DNA from: Clostridium sp.
GTDB lineage: Bacteria > Bacillota > Clostridia > Clostridiales > Clostridiaceae
Assembly (NCBI GenBank): GCA_017435645.1
Contig: JAFSER010000015.1
Location: 1 to 32,892 of the forward strand
Reading direction: 5' to 3'
DNA length: 32,892 nucleotides
Shown in pieces: positions 8,148-16,186 of this stretch (the first letter of the stretch is position 1; each line of letters starts with the position of its first letter). Position numbers and translations under genes: made by a program. The notes under the pieces were generated by a model. That model saw only the letters and a list, made by a program, of their open reading frames with translations, was not told the DNA's origin and ran no database searches.

Positions 8148-8603
8148 ATGATTGGTTTTGATATTAGAAGAATTGAAGAAAAGGATTACAATAATATTAT
8201 TAATTTAAATAATAATTTAGATTATTTTAAAATTAAGTCTTTTGTAAACGATTTAAATTCTTATATTATAGTAGCTCAATTAAATAATGATATTGTAGGG
8301 TATGCTAGCTTTACTATTTTAAGTAATACTCCTTATAAAAAGGATTTAATAATTAATGAAATATTAGTTGATGAAGGGTTTAGGGGGCTTGGAATAGGAC
8401 ATCAACTCATGTTAGATATAGAAAAGGTATGTAGAGAATATAATGTGGAGTTAATATCAACACTTTGCAATGAATTTAGTGATGAAGAGTTAGTATTTTT
8501 TAGTAGACATGGCTTTAAATTTACAGATGAAATGAAGTTTCAAAAACAATACTATACTATATGGAATTCTATGATAGATAAATTTATTTCAAGCTTTAGC
8601 TAA
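8148..8603 (+). CDS. GNAT-family N-acetyltransferase
   Basis: A 151-aa cytosolic GNAT-fold protein. The acetyl-CoA binding motif A is visible around residues 80-95 (EGFRGLGIGHQLM, matching RxxGxG), preceded by the IINEILVD strand. AGGAGGGG precedes ATG 8148. It lies between the pheA terminator and aroE, so it interrupts the aromatic genes. The acetyl acceptor cannot be predicted; small-molecule, antibiotic or protein acetylation are all possible. Nothing in the sequence ties it to aromatic synthesis except position. Confidence 0.8.
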   Translation: MIGFDIRRIEEKDYNNIINLNNNLDYFKIKSFVNDLNSYIIVAQLNNDIVGYASFTILSNTPYKKDLIINEILVDEGFRGLGIGHQLMLDIEKVCREYNVELISTLCNEFSDEELVFFSRHGFKFTDEMKFQKQYYTIWNSMIDKFISSFS

Positions 8604-8645
8604 TACATATAAGGAGGAAGAAAAAAATTATAGGCTTATTTATGT

Positions 8646-8688
8646 AGAAGGTATTAAAATTATTTAGATAATAGTTTTAGTACCTTCT
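8646..8688 (+). other. Long hairpin between GNAT gene and aroE
   Basis: A 19-bp stem (8646-8664 with 8670-8688) with two G-U pairs in the + strand transcript and a 5-nt loop. No T run follows, so it is not a standard terminator. An AAGGAGG (8611-8617) without a following start codon lies just upstream. It may act as an RNA stability or processing element, or be a decayed terminator. Confidence 0.5.
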
Positions 8689-8831
8689 AATTGTATACAT
8701 AATATATGTAATAGTAATTAAAATTAGTGATTATTTTGTTAATGACTAATACACATAATATATAATAGTAATTGTGATAATAAAATATATTTTATGATAT
8801 AATTAATATTATATTAAAAGGGGGCGAAGGT

Positions 8832-9641
8832 GTGGAGTTTTTTGGACTTCTAGGAGAAAAACTTTCTCATAGTTTATCACCAGATATTCATAATGAATTA
8901 TTAAGGTTAATAAATAGGGAAGGTGCTTATAAGTTATTTGAGGTGGAAAAGAATAATCTTAAGGAATTTATAGAAGCAATAAAATTATTAAAAATAAAAG
9001 GATGTAATGTTACTATTCCATATAAAAAGGCTGTTATGGAGTATATAGATATTATTTCAGATGAAGCTAAAAGTATTGGGGCTATTAATACTATATCTTT
9101 AAAGGATGGTAAACTTTATGGATATAATACTGATTATTTTGGCTTTGGGTATATGCTAAAAGTAAGTAACATAGATGTGGCAAATAAAATAGTAGTTATA
9201 CTTGGTAATGGAGGAGCTTCAAGAGCAGTTCTTCAGTATTTACTTAATAATGATGTACTTAGTGTTTATATAGTAAGTAGAAATCCAAATTATCACGAAT
9301 ATAATAATGATAAGATAAAAGTAATTAATTATAAGGAATTAGAATCAATTGATGCAGATATATTAGTTAATACAACACCTGTTGGAATGTATCCTAATAT
9401 AGATTCATCACCTGTTAATGAAGAAATAATAAATAAGTATAGTGCTTTGGTTGATATAATATATAATCCTATAGAAACTAAATTTTTAGCTTTAGGTAAG
9501 CAACTTAATAAAAAAACTGTAGGTGGATTATACATGCTTGTGGGTCAAGCTGTTAAGGCTGAAGAAATATGGCAAGATATAGATATAGAAGAGTCAGTGA
9601 TAGAAAAAATATATAAAAAAATAGAAAAGAAGCTTATTTAG
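8832..9641 (+). CDS. aroE: Shikimate dehydrogenase
   Basis: NADPH-dependent reduction of 3-dehydroshikimate. The substrate-binding SHSLSP (12-17), catalytic K65 in NVTIPYK, NTDYFG (D101), the dinucleotide loop GNGGAS (125-130) and NTTPVGMYP are all present. At 269 aa it has normal length. The start is GTG 8832, with AAAAGGGGGCG upstream; no ATG fits better. aroK follows 13 nt after the stop, making an aroE-aroK-aroQ unit that supplies the steps missing from the first operon. Confidence 0.94.
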   Translation: MEFFGLLGEKLSHSLSPDIHNELLRLINREGAYKLFEVEKNNLKEFIEAIKLLKIKGCNVTIPYKKAVMEYIDIISDEAKSIGAINTISLKDGKLYGYNTDYFGFGYMLKVSNIDVANKIVVILGNGGASRAVLQYLLNNDVLSVYIVSRNPNYHEYNNDKIKVINYKELESIDADILVNTTPVGMYPNIDSSPVNEEIINKYSALVDIIYNPIETKFLALGKQLNKKTVGGLYMLVGQAVKAEEIWQDIDIEESVIEKIYKKIEKKLI

Positions 9642-9654
9642 ATAGGTGATTGAG

Positions 9655-10161
9655 ATGAATAAAAATATAGTTTTATTAATTGGAATGCCTGGATGTGGTA
9701 AGACTACAATAGGAAAAGAAGTAGCAAGAAATTTAGGCTATAGCTTTTGTGATATGGATAATTATATAGAAGAAATATCTAAATCTAGTATTAAGGAATT
9801 ATTTAAGAAGGGTGAGGATTATTTTAGGGATTATGAAACCAAGGCCTGTAATAATTTAAGTAATATTAATGAAAATATAATTATTTCATCTGGTGGTGGA
9901 GTAGTAAAAAGAAAAGAAAATATAGATTTTTTTGTTGAAAAAGGAATAATTATTTTTATAGATAGACCTATTGAAAATATTATTTCTGATGTGAATATAG
10001 AAACAAGACCTTTATTAAAGGAAGGCAGAGAGAAACTTTACAACCTATATTTAGAAAGATATAATTTATATAAGGATTATTGCCACTATAGAATTACAAA
10101 TGATAAGAGTGTAGAAACAGTTGTTAAAAGCATAATTAAAATAATAGAAAGTAATAAGTAA
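9655..10161 (+). CDS. aroK: Shikimate kinase
   Basis: Phosphorylates shikimate at the 3-hydroxyl using ATP. The Walker A GMPGCGKTT (10-18), a DNYIE shikimate-binding aspartate, FRDYETKA and SSGGGVV are recognisable, and a lid region with RPL follows. With 168 aa it is a typical small P-loop kinase. ATG 9655 is preferred because AGGTGA (9644-9649) precedes it by 5 nt. An in-frame GTG at 9646 lies inside that site. The gene lies 13 nt behind aroE and 10 nt ahead of aroQ. Confidence 0.93.
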   Translation: MNKNIVLLIGMPGCGKTTIGKEVARNLGYSFCDMDNYIEEISKSSIKELFKKGEDYFRDYETKACNNLSNINENIIISSGGGVVKRKENIDFFVEKGIIIFIDRPIENIISDVNIETRPLLKEGREKLYNLYLERYNLYKDYCHYRITNDKSVETVVKSIIKIIESNK

Positions 10162-10171
10162 AGGAGGTTTT

Positions 10172-10603
10172 ATGAGAGTATTAGTTATTAATGGTCCTAA
10201 CTTAAATATGGTGGGAGTTAGAGAAAAAGAAATATACGGAATTAGAGATTATAATGATATTTGTAACTATATTAAGGAAGAAGGACAAAAAAGAAGTATA
10301 GATATAAAATTATTTCAAAGTAATATTGAAGGTGAAATAATTAATGAAATTCATAATGCTTATTATGAGAAATATGATGGAATAATAATTAATCCAGGAG
10401 CATTTACTCACTATAGTTATGCCATATTTGATGCAATAAAGGCAGTAAGCATTAATACAGTTGAAGTTCATTTATCTAATATACATTCAAGAGAAGAGTT
10501 TAGGCATAAATCTGTAACAGCACCAGCATGTATAGGACAAATATCTGGATTTGGAGAATTTGGATATATAATGGCAATGGAAGCTTTAATAGCTAAAAAA
10601 TAA
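10172..10603 (+). CDS. aroQ: Type II 3-dehydroquinate dehydratase
   Basis: Dehydrates 3-dehydroquinate to 3-dehydroshikimate by the type II (trans) mechanism, with a dodecameric flavodoxin-like fold. The N-terminal NGPNLNMVGVRE with catalytic R17 and Y22, NPGAFTHYSYA and EVHLSNIHSREEFRHKS are signatures. At 143 aa it is standard. AAGGAGG lies 5 nt before ATG 10172. It is the last gene of the aroE-aroK-aroQ group; no terminator is seen directly after it. Confidence 0.95.
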   Translation: MRVLVINGPNLNMVGVREKEIYGIRDYNDICNYIKEEGQKRSIDIKLFQSNIEGEIINEIHNAYYEKYDGIIINPGAFTHYSYAIFDAIKAVSINTVEVHLSNIHSREEFRHKSVTAPACIGQISGFGEFGYIMAMEALIAKK

Positions 10604-10947
10604 TATATTTTTAGTTAAAATTTACTTGATAGTTTTATTGAAAAGTGTATAAGGCTAAAAGGTAGTATATATATTTTAGTTAAATAAGCGGTAAGACTTA
10701 GATTTTAAATTACAATTAAGTGAAAATTTTTGAAATTAAATATTAATAAAAGAAATAATATTTTTAGAAATTATTGAATTATAATGGTAGCTAGAGAATA
10801 TAGTATTGGATAGAATAAGTTTTTATAAATTAAATATTATTAATAATCAATAAAAATGTAGTATGGAAGGAGGTACTGTTGTAATAATAATATCTGTATG
10901 TATTTTAAATTTAACAAAATAGTTTTATTTAAGGTGGTTATAGATAT
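10604..10947 (+). other. 344-bp intergenic region before aroF2
   Basis: AT-rich and without a recognisable gene. I looked for a T-box (specifier loop, TGGNACC antiterminator bulge) and for a terminator hairpin with a T run, and found neither. An ideal ribosome binding site AAGGAGG (10867-10873) is followed after 5 nt by TTG-TAA (10879-10884), a start codon directly followed by a stop. The same region can be read as a 19-codon ORF from ATG 10863 to 10922, but its ATG precedes the binding site. No aromatic-rich leader is seen here, unlike upstream of aroF1. Confidence 0.5.
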
Positions 10948-11988
10948 ATGAATAAAGGCAACAGGATAATGAGGATGATTATCGTAATGAATCCAAAATG
11001 TAGTGAAAATGAAGTATTGAAGGTTAGGAAAGAATTAGAGAGTAAGGGATTGAATATCCATTTATCTCAAGGGGAAACTTTTTGTATCATAGGTGCAGTT
11101 GGTGATACTATATCTATTGATTCAAATAAGCTTTTAAGGTTTGCTGGTGTAGATAGAATTCTTAAGGTTGAGGAACCTTATAAGAAGGCAAATAGATTAT
11201 TTAAGCCAGAAGACACAGTAATTGATGTAAAGGGTAGTTTAATAGGAGGAAATAACTTAGCAGTTATGGCTGGTCCTTGTTCTGTTGAAAGTGAGGAACA
11301 GATAATTGAAATAGCTAAGAGTGTAAAGGAGTCAGGTGCTACTTTCTTAAGAGGAGGGGCATTTAAGCCTAGAACTTCTCCATATAGTTTCCAAGGCTTA
11401 GAATTAGAAGGATTAGAACTTCTAAAAAAAGCAAGGGAAGCAACTGGATTACCAATAGTAACGGAAATAATGTCAACTGATTATATAGATGTTTTTGAAA
11501 GAGATGTTGATGTAATTCAAGTTGGAGCTAGAAATATGCAAAACTTTGATTTATTAAAGCAATTAGGTAAGACTACAAAGCCTATATTATTAAAGAGAGG
11601 TTTATCAGCGACAATTGAAGAGTGGCTTATGTCAGCAGAATATATTATGGCAGCTGGAAATGAAAATGTAATTCTTTGTGAAAGAGGTATAAGAACTTTT
11701 GAAACTTATACAAGAAATACATTAGATTTAAGTGCTATTCCAGTAGTGAAGAAAAAATCACATCTACCAGTAATAGTAGATCCAAGTCATGCAGCTGGAT
11801 ATTGGTATCTTGTAGAACCATTAGCAAAAGCAGCAGTAAGTGCAGGAGCAGATGGACTTATGATTGAAGTTCATAATAATCCACAATGTGCATTAAGTGA
11901 TGGTCAACAATCTGTAAAACCAGATGCATTTAAGGCTATTATGGATAAGGTTAAGATAATAGCTGAAATGGAAGGAAAAAAACTGTAG
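10948..11988 (+). CDS. aroF: 3-deoxy-7-phosphoheptulonate (DAHP) synthase, copy 2
   Basis: Second entry enzyme of the shikimate pathway, with the same architecture as copy 1: an N-terminal ferredoxin-like domain (about 10-75) and a barrel with AGPCSVES (C111), LRGGAFKPRTSPYSFQG, KRGLSATIEEW and VDPSHAAG. The barrel is nearly the same as copy 1 while the regulatory domain differs much more, as expected if the two respond to different end products. ATG 10948 is chosen with AAGGTGG (10931-10937) upstream, giving 346 aa. In-frame ATGs at 10969 and 10975 remain possible but are less well served. tyrA follows after 64 nt, so this copy probably serves the Tyr branch. Confidence 0.94.
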   Translation: MNKGNRIMRMIIVMNPKCSENEVLKVRKELESKGLNIHLSQGETFCIIGAVGDTISIDSNKLLRFAGVDRILKVEEPYKKANRLFKPEDTVIDVKGSLIGGNNLAVMAGPCSVESEEQIIEIAKSVKESGATFLRGGAFKPRTSPYSFQGLELEGLELLKKAREATGLPIVTEIMSTDYIDVFERDVDVIQVGARNMQNFDLLKQLGKTTKPILLKRGLSATIEEWLMSAEYIMAAGNENVILCERGIRTFETYTRNTLDLSAIPVVKKKSHLPVIVDPSHAAGYWYLVEPLAKAAVSAGADGLMIEVHNNPQCALSDGQQSVKPDAFKAIMDKVKIIAEMEGKKL

Positions 11989-12052
11989 ATAGAGTAATGC
12001 TTATGATAAAGAAATAAGTATATCATAGGTGTTTATTTGGGGGTAATTATTT

Positions 12053-12886
12053 ATGAGAATTTTGATAGTAGGGCTTGGAGTTATTGGTGGGAGTTATGCT
12101 ATGGCACTTAAAGCATCAGGTTATGAGGATATATATGGAATAGATAATAACTTAGAAACTTTAAGTAAAGCAAAATCTTTAGGAATAATTAAAGAGGGCT
12201 ATATTGATGGAAAAGAAATAATAAAAGAAAGTGATTTAATTATTATTTCATTATATCCAATGTTAGTTAAAGATTTTATAAATAATAATAAAGAGTATTT
12301 TAAAAAAGGGGCTATAGTTACTGATGCAACTGGAATAAAAGGACACTTTATTGATGATATACTGAAAATATTACCAAAAGAAATAGATTTTATTTTTGGT
12401 CATCCAATGGCAGGAAGAGAAAAAAGAGGAATAGATTTTGCTTCAAAGGAAGTATTTAAGGGAGCAAATTATTTAATTACAGTAACTGAGAGAAATAAAA
12501 AAGAAAATATAGAATTATTAGAAAAAATTATTTATGATATGGGATTTAAGAGGATAAAAAAGATAGATCCCGTATATCATGATAAAATGATAGCTTTTAC
12601 AAGTCAGTTACCTCATGTAATTGCGGTTTCTCTTATAAATAGTGATGAAGAAGAAAGAGATACAGGAAGCTTCATTGGAGATAGTTATAGAGATTTAACT
12701 AGAATTGCTAATATAAATGAAGATTTATGGAGTGAGCTTTTCTTTGGGAATAAGGAAAATTTACTAGAGACAATAGATAATTTTATAGTTGAAGTTAATA
12801 ATATAAAAGAGGCTTTAATAAATAATGATGAAGAATCTTTAAAAAAATTATTTATAAAGTCTACTAAGAGAAGAGAAAAGTTATAG
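12053..12886 (+). CDS. tyrA: Prephenate dehydrogenase
   Basis: Oxidative decarboxylation of prephenate to 4-hydroxyphenylpyruvate. The Rossmann GLGVIGGS (7-14), GHPMAG (116-121), H176 and H188 in SQLPHVIA match the TyrA family. At 277 aa it has only the catalytic core. It lacks both a fused chorismate mutase and a C-terminal ACT domain, so feedback by Tyr would have to act elsewhere, perhaps on AroF2. A GGGGG site precedes ATG 12053. The stop codon overlaps the left arm of the terminator at 12885. Confidence 0.94.
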   Translation: MRILIVGLGVIGGSYAMALKASGYEDIYGIDNNLETLSKAKSLGIIKEGYIDGKEIIKESDLIIISLYPMLVKDFINNNKEYFKKGAIVTDATGIKGHFIDDILKILPKEIDFIFGHPMAGREKRGIDFASKEVFKGANYLITVTERNKKENIELLEKIIYDMGFKRIKKIDPVYHDKMIAFTSQLPHVIAVSLINSDEEERDTGSFIGDSYRDLTRIANINEDLWSELFFGNKENLLETIDNFIVEVNNIKEALINNDEESLKKLFIKSTKRREKL

Positions 12887-12910
12887 GAGCCAAAATAGGC
12901 TCCTTTTTTT
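12885..12910 (+). terminator. Terminator after tyrA
   Basis: A 7-bp GC-rich stem (AGGAGCC 12885-12891 / GGCTCCT 12898-12904) with loop AAAATA and seven T. It closes the aromatic cluster; the stem begins within the tyrA stop codon. Confidence 0.9.
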
Positions 12911-13194
12911 CAATAGATAATAAATATTTTTATTTATTAATATATATTTTTTAAATATTAAGTTTTATATATAAGAATTAATTATCAATAATTAATAATT
13001 AAATTATTGAAATAATAATTAATTATTAATTGATACTATTTTATTATTAAATAGTAGTTTTATAAAATTTAAATTAATATATTAAAAAGCATACTTTAAA
13101 AAAATGTTAAAATTATAATTAGTGTTTAGTGATATAATTAGTGTATTAGCAGTTAAATACTAATATTATATTAAATACTAGGAAGGTGTATAAA
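12911..13194. other. AT-rich gap before the CYTH gene
   Basis: Contains low-complexity A/T with short self-complementary runs (around 12980-13040) and two TATAAT hexamers (13114-13119 and 13133-13138) that could be -10 boxes for the next gene, though no good -35 is paired with either. No ORF or RNA gene is seen. Confidence 0.4.
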
Positions 13195-13755
13195 ATGAAA
13201 GAATTAGAAACAAGAGTAGTTGATATAGATGTTGATAGTGTTAGGAAAATTTTGATTGAACATGGAGGGAAAAAGGTTAAGGAAGAATATCAAATTAATA
13301 ATATTTATGATTTTGATGATAATAGATTACTTAATAGTAAGGGATATGCAAGGATTAGGATTACTGATGATAGGCTTAATAATAAGGAAGTTGTATATAT
13401 GACTACTAAGAAAATGTTAAGTCAAGGAACTTTTAAAGAAATGGAGGAAAATGAAACTATTGTTGATGATAAAGAAGCAGCTAGTAGGATTTTTACATCT
13501 TTAGGTTTAACATTAAAACAATCTATAAAAAAATATAGAGAAAGCTATAGACTTATGGATTCTTTGGTAGAAATAGACATTAATGATAAGAGTTTTTGTC
13601 CTTTTCCGTACTTAGAAATTGAAACTTATTCAGAAGGAAAATTAATTGAAATATTAAATATTTTAGGATATACATTAGATGATACAACTTCTAAGACTAT
13701 ATATGAATTATTAGAAGAGAGAGGCTTAGCGAAGGGTGAAGGTAAAGGTTTATAA
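13195..13755 (+). CDS. CYTH-domain (triphosphate tunnel) protein
   Basis: A 186-aa cytosolic protein of the CYTH / class IV adenylate cyclase-like fold. The N-terminal ELETRV resembles the ExExK signature with Arg in place of Lys. Alternating charged strands follow (YARIRI, VYMTTKK, YRESYRL, LVEIDI, PYLEIET), giving the tunnel's Arg/Lys/Glu lining. The family hydrolyses inorganic triphosphate, makes cAMP or acts on thiamine triphosphate; the substrate here is unknown. ATG 13195 is used because GGAAGG (13181-13186) lies 8 nt upstream. The GTG at 13186 overlaps that site. Confidence 0.75.
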   Translation: MKELETRVVDIDVDSVRKILIEHGGKKVKEEYQINNIYDFDDNRLLNSKGYARIRITDDRLNNKEVVYMTTKKMLSQGTFKEMEENETIVDDKEAASRIFTSLGLTLKQSIKKYRESYRLMDSLVEIDINDKSFCPFPYLEIETYSEGKLIEILNILGYTLDDTTSKTIYELLEERGLAKGEGKGL

Positions 13756-13838
13756 TTAAGAAATTTTGTTGTAACAAAAAGATATTCTTTTTAGTAGATT
13801 ATAATTAAGGATTTTATTTAAATACTAAGGAGGATATT

Positions 13839-14654
13839 ATGATTGAGTGGTTTTTAAATTTAAGCCCTATTATACAAGGGCTATTGGCAACTTTATTTAC
13901 TTGGTTTATTACAGCATTAGGAGCGTCTATAGTATTTTTCTTTAAGAATTTTAATAGAAAAGTTTTAAATACAATGCTTGGATTTGGTGCTGGAGTTATG
14001 GTTGCTGCAAGTTTTTGGTCTCTATTAAATCCAGCTATTGAATTATCAGAGGAGCTCGGTTATTCAGGATTTTTAATTCCTGCTATTGGATTTTTTTTAG
14101 GTGGAGTATTTATAATTGCTTCAGATAAATTTATGGATAAAAATTCTTACGGAATTATAATAGATAAAAATAATACAGGATCGAAAAAGTCTAATTATAG
14201 AAAGAGTATATTACTAGTATTAGCTGTAACACTTCATAATATACCAGAAGGTTTAGCTGTAGGAGTAGCATTTGGAGGAGTAGCAGCAGGAATACCAGGT
14301 AGTAGTATAGCAGCAGCATTAGCATTAGCTTTAGGAATAGGGCTTCAAAATTTCCCAGAGGGTGCAGCAGTATCATTACCACTAAGAAGCGAAGGGGTAT
14401 CAAGAAGAAAAAGCTTTTGGTACGGACAACTTTCAGGTGTGGTAGAGCCGATAGCAGGAGTAATAGGAGTTGTAGCAGCATTAACAATTAGAAATATGTT
14501 ACCTTTCTTACTATCTTTTTCAGCAGGAGCTATGATAGCTGTAGTTGGAGCAGAATTATTACCAGAAGCTTCATTAGAGAATAAAAAGTTAACAACACTA
14601 GGTTTAGTTTTAGGTTTTATAGTGATGATGGTGTTAGATGTAGCTCTTGGATAA
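13839..14654 (+). CDS. ZIP-family divalent metal transporter
   Basis: Multi-pass membrane importer, probably for zinc or related divalent metals. The metal-site motifs of TM4 (HNIPEG, 133-138) and TM5 (QNFPEG, 170-175) are intact. About eight hydrophobic segments surround them. The cytosolic loop at about 100-122 is short and without a His-rich stretch. At 271 aa it fits the GufA-like bacterial ZIP group. AAGGAGG precedes ATG 13839. The codon-rich Ala/Leu/Gly stretch (148-165) makes the opposite strand look open, which is only a shadow. Confidence 0.88.
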   Translation: MIEWFLNLSPIIQGLLATLFTWFITALGASIVFFFKNFNRKVLNTMLGFGAGVMVAASFWSLLNPAIELSEELGYSGFLIPAIGFFLGGVFIIASDKFMDKNSYGIIIDKNNTGSKKSNYRKSILLVLAVTLHNIPEGLAVGVAFGGVAAGIPGSSIAAALALALGIGLQNFPEGAAVSLPLRSEGVSRRKSFWYGQLSGVVEPIAGVIGVVAALTIRNMLPFLLSFSAGAMIAVVGAELLPEASLENKKLTTLGLVLGFIVMMVLDVALG

Positions 14655-14762
14655 TTATTAATATTGAAAAATTATTATATCTTAGAATAAAAGGATAATA
14701 ATAAATTTAAATTATTATTATAAATTATACTATTAAATATAAAATTATTAATAATTAAAAAT

Positions 14763-14790
14763 AAAAGGAGCAGCTAGAGCCGCTCCTTTT
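14763..14790. terminator. Bidirectional terminator between ZIP gene and fba
   Basis: A 9-bp stem AAAAGGAGC (14763-14771) / GCTCCTTTT (14782-14790) with a 10-nt loop. T runs follow on both strands (+ strand TTTTATTTTT; minus strand TTTTAT then TTTTAATTATT), so it can end both convergent genes. Confidence 0.85.
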
Positions 14791-14798
14791 ATTTTTAA

Positions 14799-15662
14799 TT
14801 ATGCTTGGTTAATTGAACCGAATAATTCCATTTTTTCTTTAACTGTAGCTTTAATAGCTTCAAATCCTGGAGCTAAAAGCTTTCTTGGATCAAAGCCTTT
14901 TCCTTGTAGATCCTTTCCAGCTTCAATGTATTTTCTAATACCATCAGCAAATGCTAATTGACATTCAGTATTAACATTGATTTTAGAAACTCCTAAAGAG
15001 ATAGCTTTTTTAATCATATCTTCTGGAATTCCAGTACCACCGTGTAATACTAATGGAATATTATTTGTAGAATTACTTATTGCTTCTAATGCATCAAAGC
15101 TTAAGCCTTTCCAGTTTTCAGGATATACTCCGTGAATATTACCAATACCAGCAGCTAACATAGTAACTCCTAAATCAGCAATAGCTTTACATTCAGCTGC
15201 ATCAGCAATTTCTCCAGCTCCAATAACCCCATCTTCTTCTCCACCGATTGAACCAACTTCTGCTTCTAATGATAATCCTTTTTCAGAAGTTAATTTAACC
15301 ATTTCTGTAGTTTTAGCTATGTTTTCTTCGATTGCATAATGAGAACCATCAAACATTACTGATGAAAAACCAGCTTCCATAGCTTTTAAGCAGCCTTCGT
15401 AGCTACCGTGATCTAAATGTAATGCAACTGGTACAGTGATGTTTAATTCTTCCATCATTCCATTTACCATTCCAACTATAGTTTTAAATCCGCACATATA
15501 TTTAGCAGCACCTTCAGAAACTCCTAATATAACTGGTGAATTATTTTCTTGAGCAGTTAATAATACAGCTTTAGTCCATTCTAAATTGTTGATATTAAAT
15601 TGACCTACAGCATATTTTCCTGCTTTTGCTTTGTTTAACATATCTTTTGCTGAAACTAACAT
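14799..15662 (-). CDS. fba: Class II fructose-bisphosphate aldolase
   Basis: Glycolytic/gluconeogenic zinc aldolase interconverting fructose-1,6-bisphosphate with dihydroxyacetone phosphate and glyceraldehyde-3-phosphate. HLDHGS (H82, D84, H85), the later zinc histidines in GNIHG and LHGGTGIP, and NVNTE are family motifs. At 287 aa it matches the short class II (FbaA/GatY-like) group, so a tagatose-bisphosphate aldolase is the main alternative. GGAGGG lies 8 nt before the ATG. It is a stand-alone gene with a terminator at 14763-14790. Confidence 0.92.
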   Translation of the reverse strand: MLVSAKDMLNKAKAGKYAVGQFNINNLEWTKAVLLTAQENNSPVILGVSEGAAKYMCGFKTIVGMVNGMMEELNITVPVALHLDHGSYEGCLKAMEAGFSSVMFDGSHYAIEENIAKTTEMVKLTSEKGLSLEAEVGSIGGEEDGVIGAGEIADAAECKAIADLGVTMLAAGIGNIHGVYPENWKGLSFDALEAISNSTNNIPLVLHGGTGIPEDMIKKAISLGVSKINVNTECQLAFADGIRKYIEAGKDLQGKGFDPRKLLAPGFEAIKATVKEKMELFGSINQA

Positions 15663-16131
15663 GGTATAAACCCTCCATAACTTTTAAATTTATTACAGGT
15701 AAGCTATGTAGCTAACTGTATAAAAGAATCAACTATAAATAGTTGTCCTCATTGTTAATATTATAACTCAAAATATTATTAATTTAAATAAAAAAATAGA
15801 ATTAATAGGATGTAAATTTAAAATTTAAAATTATTTAAATATACATATATAAATTCTATGCTTATTATTTAATATAAAATAAACAAACATAGGAAAATAA
15901 AGGGTAGAAAGAATTTGTGATTTGTGGTATTATATAAAAAGCTTATGTTAATATATGTAAAATAAAATTCATATTGCCAAATATATATTAGCTAATTAGC
16001 AAAAGTAAGAAGATAGATTAATATATGTATATAATAAATTTTTATATAATATAAATATAGAGAAAATTATTGTTATAAATTTAACTAATAATAATTATTA
16101 TTAAAAAATTCATAATATTTAATAATTTATA

Positions 16132-16160
16132 TTGACATAAAATATGAAAAGGTTTACTAT
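16132..16160 (+). promoter_or_regulatory. Promoter of the CoA-transferase gene
   Basis: TTGACA (16132-16137), 17-nt spacer, TACTAT (16155-16160). The predicted transcription start is near 16167, leaving a leader of about 90 nt before ATG 16259. Confidence 0.65.
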
Positions 16161-16168
16161 TTATATAA

Positions 16169-16186
16169 GATAATGGAATCATTATC
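16169..16186 (+). promoter_or_regulatory. Fur-box-like operator dyad at the transcription start
   Basis: A perfect inverted repeat GATAATG-GAAT-CATTATC. The half-sites are those of the classical Fur box, but the spacer is 4 nt rather than 5. It begins about 9 nt after the -10 box, where a bound repressor would block initiation. Which regulator binds is inferred only. Confidence 0.45.

Noticed and set aside
10604-10947. T-box riboswitch before aroF2
   Set aside because: No specifier loop, TGGNACC bulge or terminator hairpin with a T run could be found, so no T-box is claimed.
12950-13060. AT-rich inverted repeats as an attachment site or mobile-element end
   Set aside because: Repeats are low-complexity A/T runs without flanking duplications, integrase or transposase genes.
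14191-14487. Leu-rich 98-aa ORF on the minus strand inside the ZIP gene
   Set aside because: Mirror image of the Ala/Gly-rich coding sequence of the transporter; no ribosome binding site and extreme low complexity.
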